Of a stretch of 44,311 nucleotides of DNA, positions 1-7,173 are shown piece by piece; position 1 is the stretch's first letter, and each line of letters opens with the position of its first letter. The notes below the pieces were generated by a model that saw only the letters and a program-made list of their open reading frames with translations, ran no database searches and was not told the origin of the DNA. The DNA comes from an uncultured Clostridia bacterium (GTDB lineage: Bacteria; Bacillota; Clostridia; Christensenellales; Borkfalkiaceae), in NCBI GenBank assembly GCA_947626005.1, contig CANQQM010000007.1:1-44311 (forward strand), written 5' to 3'. Position numbers and translations under genes: made by a program.

Positions 1-60
1 ATTGAAGTATTGTATGGCATAGGCTTAGCGATCTTCAACTCGGCTTGGAGAAAGCAATAA
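1..60 (+). CDS. Possible 3' end of a gene cut by the window edge
   Basis: Frame 1 is open from the first base to a TAA at 58-60 and gives 19 residues ending in FNSAWRKQ. The other two forward frames close almost at once. The tail resembles the end of a membrane-associated protein, but no family can be named from so little sequence. It may equally be chance read-through in AT-rich intergenic DNA. Confidence 0.2.
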   Translation: MEVLYGIGLAIFNSAWRKQ

Positions 61-199
61 AAGAGATGACGCCTTGTGTGACTTGGTAAAAGTCGCCCGT
101 GGATAAGTTCTACATTCAATATCAAATTTCAATTTGTACGCACGGACGACGGGCATCTATAGAGTTGGTCTAAAATACCTTAAAAGGAGAATATAAAAA

Positions 200-928
200 A
201 TGGTCATTAAAGAATACGGGAATCCGCAGGGAAAAATTCTTCTGCTCCTGCATCCGATGCTTGCGGACGGAAAGACAATGACAACTTTAATCGGAAATTC
301 ACTTCAAAAGTACCGCGTCATCTCGCCCGATCTTTCGGGGCATGGAGAAGATAAGGGCGACTTTATTTCGGCGGAAGAGGAGGCAAGGACGCTCCTTGCG
401 TATTTGAAAGAGCAAAATATCCAAGAGATCGAGCTTTTGTTCGGTGCGTCGCTCGGTGCGCGCGTGGGGCTTGAACTGTTTTCCGAGAAGTCAATCAAAA
501 TCGAACACATCGTATTCGAGGGTGCGCCGTTTTTCAAAAACGCGCCTATCCTCAAAAAAGTCGTTGCGTCGGTATTTTTGAAAAAGCAGAAGAGAGTGCT
601 CAAGTACCCAGAACGATCCGTCCGAAAGATGGAAGAAACTTATGGGATCTTCGGAGAAAGTATGGCAAAAGCGCTTGCGGGTATGAGCAAAAAGAGCATC
701 AAAAACGTCGTTGCCGCCTGCTGTTCTTTTGAATTCCCGCACTATGACGAGAAGTTGCAAGAGAAAGTTTTGCTTGCGTTCGGCAGCAAAGACGCCGATT
801 ATAAACAGCGGAAGAAAATCGAAAAGAGTTATCCGAAAATGCGTTTTTGGGTGCATGAGGGATTCGGACATTGCGAATATCTTGCAAAATTCCCCGAAAA
901 GTATTTCGCCGAGCTAAATTTGTTATGA
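200..928 (+). CDS. Alpha/beta hydrolase
   Basis: This 242-residue protein has the outline of an alpha/beta-hydrolase. There is an HP motif after the first strand (residues 18-19, oxyanion region), a nucleophile elbow GASLGA with Ser84, a likely acid in SKDAD (Asp198 or Asp200), and a catalytic His224 in GFGHCEY. Substrate cannot be told; esterase- or haloperoxidase-like members share this size. It has no signal peptide and should be cytoplasmic. The start at 200 follows an AAGGAG about 10 nt upstream. The gene stands alone, with no clear sigma-A promoter. Its codons are much more AT-rich than those of the rest of the window, which suggests a different origin. Confidence 0.85.
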   Translation: MVIKEYGNPQGKILLLLHPMLADGKTMTTLIGNSLQKYRVISPDLSGHGEDKGDFISAEEEARTLLAYLKEQNIQEIELLFGASLGARVGLELFSEKSIKIEHIVFEGAPFFKNAPILKKVVASVFLKKQKRVLKYPERSVRKMEETYGIFGESMAKALAGMSKKSIKNVVAACCSFEFPHYDEKLQEKVLLAFGSKDADYKQRKKIEKSYPKMRFWVHEGFGHCEYLAKFPEKYFAELNLL

Positions 929-1007
929 ACAAATAATGTAATTTTATGGGATAGGGACAAACTCATAGAAAAATTAAATGAAATATAATTTTGGCATTTA
1001 GGCGTGA

Positions 1008-1044
1008 GCTTGTCTTGTCTTGACAAGCGCGCCGCTACGCGGCG
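1008..1044. repeat. Two adjacent inverted repeats in an intergenic gap
   Basis: GCTTGTC and GACAAGC (1008-1014 and 1022-1028) flank a 7-nt loop. They are followed at once by CGCCGC-TAC-GCGGCG (1030-1044). No T-run follows either hairpin, so a simple intrinsic terminator for the hydrolase gene is not clear. The composition changes sharply here, from AT-rich to GC-rich. Confidence 0.5.
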
Positions 1045-1122
1045 GGCGGGAGAGCATTCTTAGACGCTTTCGCACGTCTCTTTTGTTCCTGCAAAAATTT
1101 CCCTTCGGATCTGGGGAAGGGA

Positions 1123-1151
1123 TTGACTTGCACGGGAAGGTGTGATAAAAT
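1123..1151 (+). promoter_or_regulatory. Promoter of the zinc-ribbon gene
   Basis: A -35 TTGACT (1123-1128) and a -10 TAAAAT (1146-1151) are separated by 17 bp. The predicted start of transcription lies about 15-20 nt before the ATG at 1174. Confidence 0.65.
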
Positions 1152-1173
1152 AAAAGAAAAAAGGAAGAAATCT

Positions 1174-1512
1174 ATGAGTTACTGTCCGAATTGCGGATCT
1201 CAGATCCCCGACGGCGCGTCCTTCTGTCCCAATTGCGGCTGTGCGACGGCCTCGCCGCAGTCCCAACCCGTTCAGCCCGTTAATCAGGGAGAGAACGTCC
1301 TCCGCACGCTTGCCAAGGTCTTTATGGTCCTCGGGTGTGTTGCGTCGGCGAGTTTCCTTCTCATTCCCCTCCTGTGGACCATCCCCATGACCGTCACCTA
1401 TTTCAAGAGGACGGAGCAGGGGCTGCCCGTTTCGACTGCGTTTAAGATCTGCTCCCTGCTGTTTGTCAATCTCATTGCGGGGGTCTTGATGCTCTGCGAC
1501 GATAAATCTTGA
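1174..1512 (+). CDS. Zinc-ribbon membrane protein
   Basis: The 112-residue protein opens with a zinc-ribbon of the form CPNC-x10-CPNC (Cys4, 7, 18, 21), a knuckle pair expected to bind one zinc ion. A short Ser/Pro/Gln linker follows, then two hydrophobic stretches (about residues 43-66 and 90-107) that should span the membrane. Many Bacillota carry such zinc_ribbon_2 plus transmembrane proteins of unknown role. The longer open frame starting at 1123 is rejected, because it would begin inside the promoter and because ATG 1174 has an AGGAAG sequence 6-8 nt upstream. It is monocistronic and followed by a strong hairpin. Confidence 0.8.
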   Translation: MSYCPNCGSQIPDGASFCPNCGCATASPQSQPVQPVNQGENVLRTLAKVFMVLGCVASASFLLIPLLWTIPMTVTYFKRTEQGLPVSTAFKICSLLFVNLIAGVLMLCDDKS

Positions 1513-1542
1513 TGTATCGGCTTTGAATAAGCATCGTTTCAT

Positions 1543-1574
1543 ATGTTGCCCCGCGAGTTTTCGCGGGGCAACAT
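1543..1574 (+). terminator. Perfect 14-bp hairpin after the zinc-ribbon gene
   Basis: ATGTTGCCCCGCGA (1543-1556) pairs perfectly with 1561-1574 around a GTTT loop. It lies about 30 nt after the stop codon. It lacks a proper U-run on either strand, so it may be the left edge of the repeat described next rather than a true intrinsic terminator. Confidence 0.5.
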
Positions 1575-1790
1575 GACGTGATTTAGAATTGCCCCCCATC
1601 CGTCACGGCTTCGCCGTGCCCGTTTCGGCGGCAGGGACCGCCGAAACCCCGGAGCGGAGGCCACCGCTCCTGTCGCGCGCCACTCACAGCCCACCGGGCT
1701 GTTGAGTAGAAATGGCGCGCTCCACCTCCCGCGGAGGAGCCAAGAATAAGGTGATGTTTCGACTTCGCGCAACATGACGTATTTTAGAAT
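1570..1790. repeat. Hairpin-mosaic intergenic repeat
   Basis: About 220 bp hold a chain of inverted repeats: CACGGC/GCCGTG (1604-1618), GTTTCGGCGG/CCGCCGAAAC (1622-1647), GGAGCGG/CCGCTCC (1651-1670), a nested element with outer arms GCGCGCCA/TGGCGCGC (1675-1682 and 1713-1720) around CAGCCC/GGGCTG (1687-1701), and CCTCC/GGAGG (1725-1737). The block is flanked by two near-identical 20-nt direct repeats beginning AACATGACGT (1570-1589 and 1771-1790, 18 of 20 bases equal). No credible coding frame covers it. The 1513-1985 gap otherwise holds only the Nudix promoter and leader. Confidence 0.7.
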
Positions 1791-1802
1791 GCGGGAAAAT
1801 GG

Positions 1803-1831
1803 TTGACAAACGGGGCGGGGTGGGGTAAAAT
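1803..1831 (+). promoter_or_regulatory. Promoter of the Nudix gene
   Basis: TTGACA (1803-1808), 17 bp, TAAAAT (1826-1831). The leader would be about 145 nt long. It contains a 15-nt sequence repeated at 1895-1909 and 1924-1938. Confidence 0.75.
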
Positions 1832-1985
1832 ATTCAGGATCCCCTTTCGCGGATAAGTACGAAGGGCGGAGCGTTCGGACAGCGCAAAGAAGCGGCGAAG
1901 GATCGGCGCGAGTAACGACGTAAGCGAAGGATCGGCGCAAAGAGAAGCAACGAAAAGCGGCGGGATCCGAACGGAAGGAGACGGA

Positions 1986-2495
1986 ATGGAGCGCATCCCC
2001 GAGCTTGACATTTTCGGCGAAAACGCATCCCATACCCCCACGAAAGTGCGGAAGGCAAGCCGTGCGATCATCCTCGACGGCGATCGCATCCTCCTCTCGT
2101 ATGCGGCGGAGGTCGACGTCTGGATGCTCCCCGGGGGAGGGCTCGAAGGCGGCGAATCGCCCAAGGCGTGCTGCATTCGCGAGGTCGCGGAGGAGACGGG
2201 GCTCAAAGTAATTCCGCGGCGGTGCTTTTTCATCCTGAACGAGTACTTCGGCGAAAGGAAGTATCGCTCGTACTACTATCTCTGCACGAAAATCGGCGAG
2301 ACCCCCCGCCGCCCCACCGACTGGGAACGGGAAGTGGGCATGCGGCCCGTGTGGACGGACTTCGACAAGGCGAAGGATATCTTCTCCCGCTACGACGACT
2401 TCCAAGGTTCGGACGATCGGCGGCGCGGGATGTATCGGCGGGAATACAGCGCCCTCGAGCAGTTTTCCAAGCTGCGCGAAGCGGGTGAAATCTGA
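1986..2495 (+). CDS. Nudix hydrolase
   Basis: A 169-residue cytoplasmic protein with a complete Nudix box at residues 51-73: G-x5-E-x7-REVAEETGL. The Glu residues of the REVAEE core are the metal ligands used to hydrolyse a nucleoside diphosphate linked to another group. The preferred substrate (oxidised nucleotide, ADP-ribose, NADH or another) cannot be read from the motif. The ATG is preceded by AAGGAG at the usual distance. It is transcribed alone from the promoter at 1803 and ends at a strong terminator shared with the convergent degV gene. Confidence 0.9.
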   Translation: MERIPELDIFGENASHTPTKVRKASRAIILDGDRILLSYAAEVDVWMLPGGGLEGGESPKACCIREVAEETGLKVIPRRCFFILNEYFGERKYRSYYYLCTKIGETPRRPTDWEREVGMRPVWTDFDKAKDIFSRYDDFQGSDDRRRGMYRREYSALEQFSKLREAGEI

Positions 2496-2504
2496 ATCGA
2501 CAAA

Positions 2505-2545
2505 CAAAAAACGGAGCACAGGTCCTTACTGTGCTCCGTTTTTTT
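2505..2545. terminator. Bidirectional terminator between Nudix and degV genes
   Basis: An 11-bp stem, ACGGAGCACAG (2511-2521) with 2529-2539, has a 7-nt loop. There is an A-run before it and a T-run after it, so it can stop transcription on both strands of these convergent genes. Confidence 0.9.
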
Positions 2546-3417
2546 CAGCGGTGACGGCCGCGGAAGAACACGGCGAGGGTGCCCGCGCCCGAGTGGGCGC
2601 CGATGACGGGCCCGATCGCGCCGACAAACACTTCCCGCTCCCCGAACTCCCTTTTAAGAAGGGTGAGGAGGGATCCCACGTCCTCCTCGCAGTCGCCGTG
2701 GCTGATGTAGATGGGATCGGTCGGGGTGAGCTCTTCGAGCTCCTTCATCCGTTCGACGAGGGCGGAGATGGACTTCCGCCGCCCCATCGTCTTTGCGATC
2801 GGGATGAGGTGCCCTTCTCCGTCGACATGGAGGACGGGCTTGATGTTGAGCACCGTCCCGACGAAGGCCTCCCCCGCCGAGACGCGGCCGCCGCGCTTCA
2901 AATGATAGAGATCCTCCACCGTGAAAAAGTGGCAGATGTGCTGTTTTAGCCCCTCGGCGTAGTCGACGGTCTCCTCGAGGGAGGCGCCGCTTTCCGCCTT
3001 CTTCACGAGGTAGTCGACGAAGAGCCCCTGTCCGAGGGAGGCGCAGAGGGAATCGACGACGGCGACTTTGCGCCTCGGGTAGGCCTCCATGAGTTCCTTG
3101 GCGGCGGCGACGTAGCTGCCGTATGTGCCCGAGAGCCCCGAGGAAAAGGAGACGATGAGAACGTCCCTCCCCGCCTCGAGCTCGGGAACGAGGCATCGTT
3201 TGACCTGTTCTGGCGTCGCCTGAAAGGTCTTGGGCATGGCCCCGCCGCGAAGGGCGGCGTAGAACGACTTGACGTCGGGAAGCGGGGTTTCGACGCCGTC
3301 GTAAGTGACGCCGTCCATCATGAAGCCGAGCTGTATGACTTTGACCCCGTGCTCCTTGTAATAGCTTTCGGGGAGATCGCTCCCCGTGTCGGTGACGATG
3401 AGAAAGTTGTTGCCCAT
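2545..3417 (-). CDS. degV: DegV family lipid-binding protein
   Basis: The 290-residue product matches the DegV family throughout: an N-terminal VTDTGSDLP motif, the SFSSGLSGTY stretch that lines the fatty-acid site, and the later DSLCASLGQG segment. DegV proteins (including FakB of the fatty acid kinase complex) hold one fatty acid; FakB presents it to the FakA kinase. No FakA gene is near, so a FakB role here is inference only. The start has AGGAGG just upstream. It is monocistronic. Confidence 0.92.
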   Translation of the reverse strand: MGNNFLIVTDTGSDLPESYYKEHGVKVIQLGFMMDGVTYDGVETPLPDVKSFYAALRGGAMPKTFQATPEQVKRCLVPELEAGRDVLIVSFSSGLSGTYGSYVAAAKELMEAYPRRKVAVVDSLCASLGQGLFVDYLVKKAESGASLEETVDYAEGLKQHICHFFTVEDLYHLKRGGRVSAGEAFVGTVLNIKPVLHVDGEGHLIPIAKTMGRRKSISALVERMKELEELTPTDPIYISHGDCEEDVGSLLTLLKREFGEREVFVGAIGPVIGAHSGAGTLAVFFRGRHR

Positions 3418-3438
3418 CCTGCCCTCCTTCTTTGGGAT

Positions 3439-3467
3439 ATTTTACACCAGTCCGACCCGTTTGTCAA
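3439..3467 (-). promoter_or_regulatory. Promoter of degV
   Basis: On the minus strand: TTGACA (3467-3462), 17 bp, TAAAAT (3444-3439). The bases right after the -35 box are nearly the same as in the Nudix promoter (both read TTGACAAACGGG). Confidence 0.8.
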
Positions 3468-3482
3468 TTGCGTATCGTAAAT

Positions 3483-3710
3483 TTATGGGAGGGAAGTAAA
3501 ATTTTTTGCGCGGACGATGCGGAAGGTGAGCCTGACCTCCGTCCCGCGGCCGCTCTTTTCCGTCTCGAGCCGAAAGCCGCCGTCCGTCTCGAAATATTCC
3601 TCCGCGACGCGCTTGAAATCGGCGATCGCCGCCTGCCGCATGCGGGGCGAGAGCTCCTCCTTGTCCCCTTCGAGCATGCGCTTAAGGCGCAAACGTTCCT
3701 CTTCTCTCAT
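3483..3710 (-). CDS. minE: Divergent MinE-like cell-division topological factor
   Basis: This 75-residue reading frame starts at ATG 3710, overlapping the minD stop by ATGA. The pattern of RLKRMLEGDKEELSP, then a helix ending in the EEYF segment, then beta-strand pairs ending TFRIVRAK, follows the layout of MinE: an anti-MinCD helix, then the topological specificity domain. Similarity is weak but position, size and pattern agree. MinE would stimulate MinD ATPase and keep division inhibition away from midcell. A larger open frame in the same phase runs on upstream through minD and is a shadow. Identification is inference. Confidence 0.65.
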   Translation of the reverse strand: MREEERLRLKRMLEGDKEELSPRMRQAAIADFKRVAEEYFETDGGFRLETEKSGRGTEVRLTFRIVRAKNFTSLP

Positions 3711-4432
3711 CCCTTCCGCCTCCTCCAAAACAGCCCCTCCTCCCTTCTTCCGAGGTAGAACTCGGAGAGGAGCCGAAATGCGCGCGACCGTTCGGATACG
3801 TTGTCGAGAAAGAATTTGTCGTCCTCGGGGATGACCGCCCGCACGGGGAGGCGGAGCGCCGCCGAAATTTCTTCGGGGGAGAGGATCTCTCCCCGCCGCG
3901 CCATGTCCCTCTTCACGAGGTTGACGACAAGCCCGACGTCGCGGAAGCGGTAGCTCTTCAGAATGCCCGAGACGCGGTCGGCGTCGCGCATCGCCGAAAT
4001 GTGCGGCGTGGTGACGAGGAGGGCCTCCTCCGCGCATGCCGCCGCCCGATGAAAGCCCTCCTCGATGCCCGCGGGGGAGTCGATGAGGATAAAGTCGAAC
4101 TGCGGGGCGACGCTCTCGAGGACGAGACGCACCGCCTGCGGGGAGATGTAGCGCTCCGAGACGCGGTTGCTTGCGAGGCAAAAGAGGGTCGGGTAGCGGG
4201 GATGGCGGACGAGGGTCTGCCGCGGACGGCAACGGCCCTCCACCGCGTCGGAGACGTCGTAGACGGCCGCATTCTCGACGCCGAACACGACGTCGACGTT
4301 GTTGAGCCCGAAGTCGAGGTCGCACACGGCGACGCGGAGCCCTCTCCGCGCAAGCTGAACGCCGAGGTTGCAGCATACCGTCGTCTTCCCCACGCCGCCC
4401 TTTCCCGACGTGACTACGATCTTTCTTGCCAT
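3707..4432 (-). CDS. minD: Septum-site determining ATPase MinD
   Basis: A 241-residue MinD/ParA-type ATPase. It carries the deviant Walker A GKGGVGKT (residues 10-17), a DFDF/LIDSPAG switch region, and a C-terminal basic and aromatic segment (GLFWRRRKG) that fits the membrane-targeting helix of MinD. MinD binds the membrane with ATP and recruits MinC. The start at 4432 is chosen over 4471 because GGGAGGG lies just upstream and MARKIVVTSGKGG is the family N-terminus. minC is not next to it, although it often precedes minD. It is translationally coupled to the MinE-like gene. Confidence 0.9.
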   Translation of the reverse strand: MARKIVVTSGKGGVGKTTVCCNLGVQLARRGLRVAVCDLDFGLNNVDVVFGVENAAVYDVSDAVEGRCRPRQTLVRHPRYPTLFCLASNRVSERYISPQAVRLVLESVAPQFDFILIDSPAGIEEGFHRAAACAEEALLVTTPHISAMRDADRVSGILKSYRFRDVGLVVNLVKRDMARRGEILSPEEISAALRLPVRAVIPEDDKFFLDNVSERSRAFRLLSEFYLGRREEGLFWRRRKG

Positions 4433-4520
4433 GCTTCCCTCCCGCGCGCGCGTTTGAAAAGAGGATAACACGGACGAAAGCGCAAATATGGGGAAGTTTT
4501 GTCGCGAAAGCGCATTTTGG

Positions 4521-4550
4521 GCAAAAAATACGCCCTCCCGAAGGAGGGCG
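4521..4550 (-). terminator. Terminator of rny
   Basis: An 8-bp stem, CGCCCTCC (4531-4538) with GGAGGGCG (4543-4550), closes a CGAA loop. On the minus strand it is followed by a T-rich run (4530-4521). Confidence 0.85.
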
Positions 4551-4562
4551 CGGAGAAACCGC

Positions 4563-6197
4563 TTACTTTGCGTACTCGACGCTGCGGAATTCGCGGATGA
4601 CGTTGACCTTGATCTGCCCGGGATATTCGAGCTCGCTCTCGATCTTCTTCGCGATGTCCTTTGCGAGGAAGAGGGCCTTCGCGTCGTCGACCTGATCGGG
4701 CTTTACGATAACGCGGACTTCCCTGCCCGCCTGTATCGCATAGCTCTTGTCGACGCCGTGGAAGGAGGAAGCGATCTCCTCAAGCTTTTCGAGGCGCTTG
4801 ACGTAGTTGCTGCCCGTCTCGCGGCGTGCCCCCGGCCGTGCGCCCGAAATGGCGTCTGCCGCCTGCACGAGGACGGCCTCGATCGTCTTGGGTTCGACGT
4901 CGCCGTGGTGCGCCATGATCGCATTGACGATCATCGCGTTTTCCTTATACTTCTTGGCGAGGTCCGCACCGATCTGGATGTGGGTGCCCTCCTGTTCGTG
5001 GTCGACGGCTTTGCCGATGTCGTGGAGAAGCCCCGCGCGCTTGGCGAAGTTGACGTCGAGCCCGAGCTCCTGCGCCATGAGGCCCGCGAGCTGGGCGACC
5101 TCGATGGAGTGGCGGTAGACGTTCTGCCCGTAGCTCGTGCGGAATTTGAGCCGCCCGATGAGCTTGATGATCTCGGGATGGAGCCCGAAGATCCCCACTT
5201 CGAACATGGCGTTCTCGCCCGCCGTTTTGATCTGCTGGTCGAGTTCCTTCGTGACCTTTTCGACCGTCTCCTCGATGCGGGCGGGGTGGATCCTGCCGTC
5301 GGTGATGAGCCGCTCGAGGGTGAGACGGGCGATCTCGCGGCGGACGGGGTCGAAGCCCGAGAGGATGACAACTTCCGGCGTATCGTCGATGATGAGTTCG
5401 ATGCCCGTGGCGTTCTCGATCGCGCGGATGTTGCGCCCTTCGCGCCCGATGATGCGCGCCTTCATGTCGTCGTTGGGGAGCGGGACGACGGAGACCGTCG
5501 TCTCGGATGCGTGCTCGGAAGCGCAGCGCTGGATGGCGAGCGAAATGACGTTCTTCGCGTTGAGGTCCGCCTCCTCCTTCGCCTGCTGTTCGAGGTTGCG
5601 CACCTGAACGGCGAGTTCGCGGCGGGTCTCGTCGAGGATCTCGTCGGTGAGCTGCTTCTTCGCCTCTTCCCTCGTGAGCTGGGCGACGCGCTCGAGCTCG
5701 GCCGTCATGAGTTCGTGCTGATGGGAGAGCGTCTCGCGCTGCTGGGCAAGGGCCTCCTGCGTCTTTTGCATCTCCTCGTTGCGCTTTGCGAGGTTGTTCT
5801 TCTGCGCCTCGAGGGACTGCTCCTTGCGGGAGATCTCCGTCTCGCGTTTTTCGAGAAGGTCCTCCTGCCGTGTGAGACGGGATTCGACGCGCTGCTGTTC
5901 GGCGCGCTTCTCCTTCATCTCCTTGTCGAATTCGTTACGTCTTTTGAGATCCTGCTCCTGCGACTCTAAAATTGCTTCCTGCTTTAACTGTTTACACTTC
6001 GTTTCGGCGTTTTGGATCATTTCCTCGACGCGCTTCGAAGTTTCATCGAGCTTCTGCTGAGACTTTTTTTGGGAAACTTTTTTGAGAACCACCCATAAGA
6101 TCCCCATCGCCGCGGCGGCGCCGACGGCAAAGGCGAGGATGATGAGCCCGACCGCAAGGCCGGTCCCCACAAGGAGCAGGCTGGAAATGTTGTGCAT
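4563..6197 (-). CDS. rny: Ribonuclease Y
   Basis: A 544-residue protein with the full RNase Y order: an N-terminal membrane anchor (about residues 6-38), a long charged coiled coil, a KH RNA-binding domain (around [15 protein letters not shown]) and an HD domain with [11 protein letters not shown] and GLLHDIGKA carrying the metal-binding His-Asp pair. It ends with the usual [11 protein letters not shown] stretch. RNase Y starts mRNA decay at the membrane in Bacillota. A GGAGG sequence precedes the start. It is monocistronic, with its own promoter and terminator. Confidence 0.97.
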   Translation of the reverse strand: MHNISSLLLVGTGLAVGLIILAFAVGAAAAMGILWVVLKKVSQKKSQQKLDETSKRVEEMIQNAETKCKQLKQEAILESQEQDLKRRNEFDKEMKEKRAEQQRVESRLTRQEDLLEKRETEISRKEQSLEAQKNNLAKRNEEMQKTQEALAQQRETLSHQHELMTAELERVAQLTREEAKKQLTDEILDETRRELAVQVRNLEQQAKEEADLNAKNVISLAIQRCASEHASETTVSVVPLPNDDMKARIIGREGRNIRAIENATGIELIIDDTPEVVILSGFDPVRREIARLTLERLITDGRIHPARIEETVEKVTKELDQQIKTAGENAMFEVGIFGLHPEIIKLIGRLKFRTSYGQNVYRHSIEVAQLAGLMAQELGLDVNFAKRAGLLHDIGKAVDHEQEGTHIQIGADLAKKYKENAMIVNAIMAHHGDVEPKTIEAVLVQAADAISGARPGARRETGSNYVKRLEKLEEIASSFHGVDKSYAIQAGREVRVIVKPDQVDDAKALFLAKDIAKKIESELEYPGQIKVNVIREFRSVEYAK

Positions 6198-6283
6198 TTT
6201 TCGCCTCCTTCTTTGAATTTTTTCGTGAAGAATCCGGATCTTTCCGCACTTTTCCCGCGGAAAGTCCGATTTCGTCGCTTATC

Positions 6284-6312
6284 ATTATACAATAACCTAT
6301 TCGGATTGTCAA
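6284..6312 (-). promoter_or_regulatory. Promoter of rny
   Basis: Minus strand TTGACA (6312-6307), 17 bp, TATAAT (6289-6284): a full sigma-A consensus. The leader of about 80 nt contains TTTCCGC/GCGGAAA arms (6241-6247 and 6257-6263), which could form a small hairpin. Confidence 0.85.
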
Positions 6313-6376
6313 CTTCTTCACGCGGCTTGTCGGGAATTCCGAAAAAAAATTTTCTTTCAAAGCGACCCCTGCTTTC

Positions 6377-6405
6377 TTGACAACGGCGGCCGAAAAAGGT
6401 ACAAT
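6377..6405 (+). promoter_or_regulatory. Promoter of the five-gene ABC exporter operon
   Basis: TTGACA (6377-6382), 17 bp, TACAAT (6400-6405). It is divergent from the rny promoter, with less than 100 bp between the two -35 boxes. Confidence 0.8.
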
Positions 6406-6459
6406 TTTATCGGAAGAAATTTGCGGTTCGGGCGGGACGTCCGCCGCGGGAGAAAAAAC

Positions 6460-7173
6460 ATGATCAGCGTAAGAGGCTTGAAAAAGGAGTACAAGACGGG
6501 AGAGGCGAGTTTGTTTGCCCTCGGCGGCGTTTCGCTCGATATAAAGGAGGGCGAATTCGTCGCGATCACGGGGAAGTCGGGCTCGGGCAAGTCCACCCTC
6601 CTCAACATGATCGGCACCCTCGACCGCCCCACGGAGGGAACGGTGCTTGTCGACGGGAAGGACCTTTCCGCCTTCTCGGGAAAGCAGGTCGCCGAATACC
6701 GCAATAAGACGGTGGGATTCGTCTTTCAGAGTTTCTACCTCGAGCCGAGCTATACCGTCTACGACAACGTGGAGCTCCCCCTCATCCTCTCGGGGAGCCC
6801 GTCGAAGAACAACCGCGAAAGGGTCGAGGCGGCGCTCGAGGCCGTCGGGCTCATTTCCAAAATCAAAGAGAAGGCGCGCAACCTCTCGGGCGGGGAACAG
6901 CAGCGGGTCGCGATCGCGAGGGCGATCGTCAACGATCCTTCCTACCTCCTTGCGGACGAGCCCTGCGGGAACCTCGACACCGCCAACAGCGAAAACATCA
7001 TGCACATCCTCTCCACCCTTCACGCCGCGGGAAAGACGGTCATCATCGTCACCCACGACCCCGAGGACGCAAGGAAGGCGGAGCGCATCGTCACGATGTC
7101 GGACGGGCTCGTCGTGAGCGACGTCGAAAATACCCCTATTCCCGCCCAAACAGAAGAAAAAGAAGTGGTTTGA
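6460..7173 (+). CDS. ABC transporter ATPase (LolD/MacB type)
   Basis: A 237-residue nucleotide-binding subunit with Walker A GKSGSGKST (about residue 38), a Q-loop in FVFQSF, the signature LSGGEQQR, Walker B YLLADEP and the H-loop histidine in IIVTHD. It belongs to the LolD/MacB/FtsE group that works with FtsX-like permeases. ATG 6460 is chosen over the upstream in-frame ATG at 6421, which falls close after the promoter. Its stop directly abuts the ATG of the next gene. It is the only ATPase for four permease genes and must power all of them. Confidence 0.93.
   Translation: MISVRGLKKEYKTGEASLFALGGVSLDIKEGEFVAITGKSGSGKSTLLNMIGTLDRPTEGTVLVDGKDLSAFSGKQVAEYRNKTVGFVFQSFYLEPSYTVYDNVELPLILSGSPSKNNRERVEAALEAVGLISKIKEKARNLSGGEQQRVAIARAIVNDPSYLLADEPCGNLDTANSENIMHILSTLHAAGKTVIIVTHDPEDARKAERIVTMSDGLVVSDVENTPIPAQTEEKEVV

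Noticed and set aside
1570-1790. A CRISPR array or integron attC site for the hairpin block
   Set aside because: Hairpins differ from each other in sequence and spacing, there is only one pair of direct repeats, and no cas or integrase gene is near.
1539-2519. A 326-codon minus-strand frame through the hairpin repeat and the Nudix gene
   Set aside because: It crosses a hairpin mosaic and runs opposite a clear Nudix gene; no family features.
4488-5969. A 493-codon plus-strand frame opposite rny
   Set aside because: It is a shadow of rny, whose KH, HD and coiled-coil features are unmistakable on the other strand.
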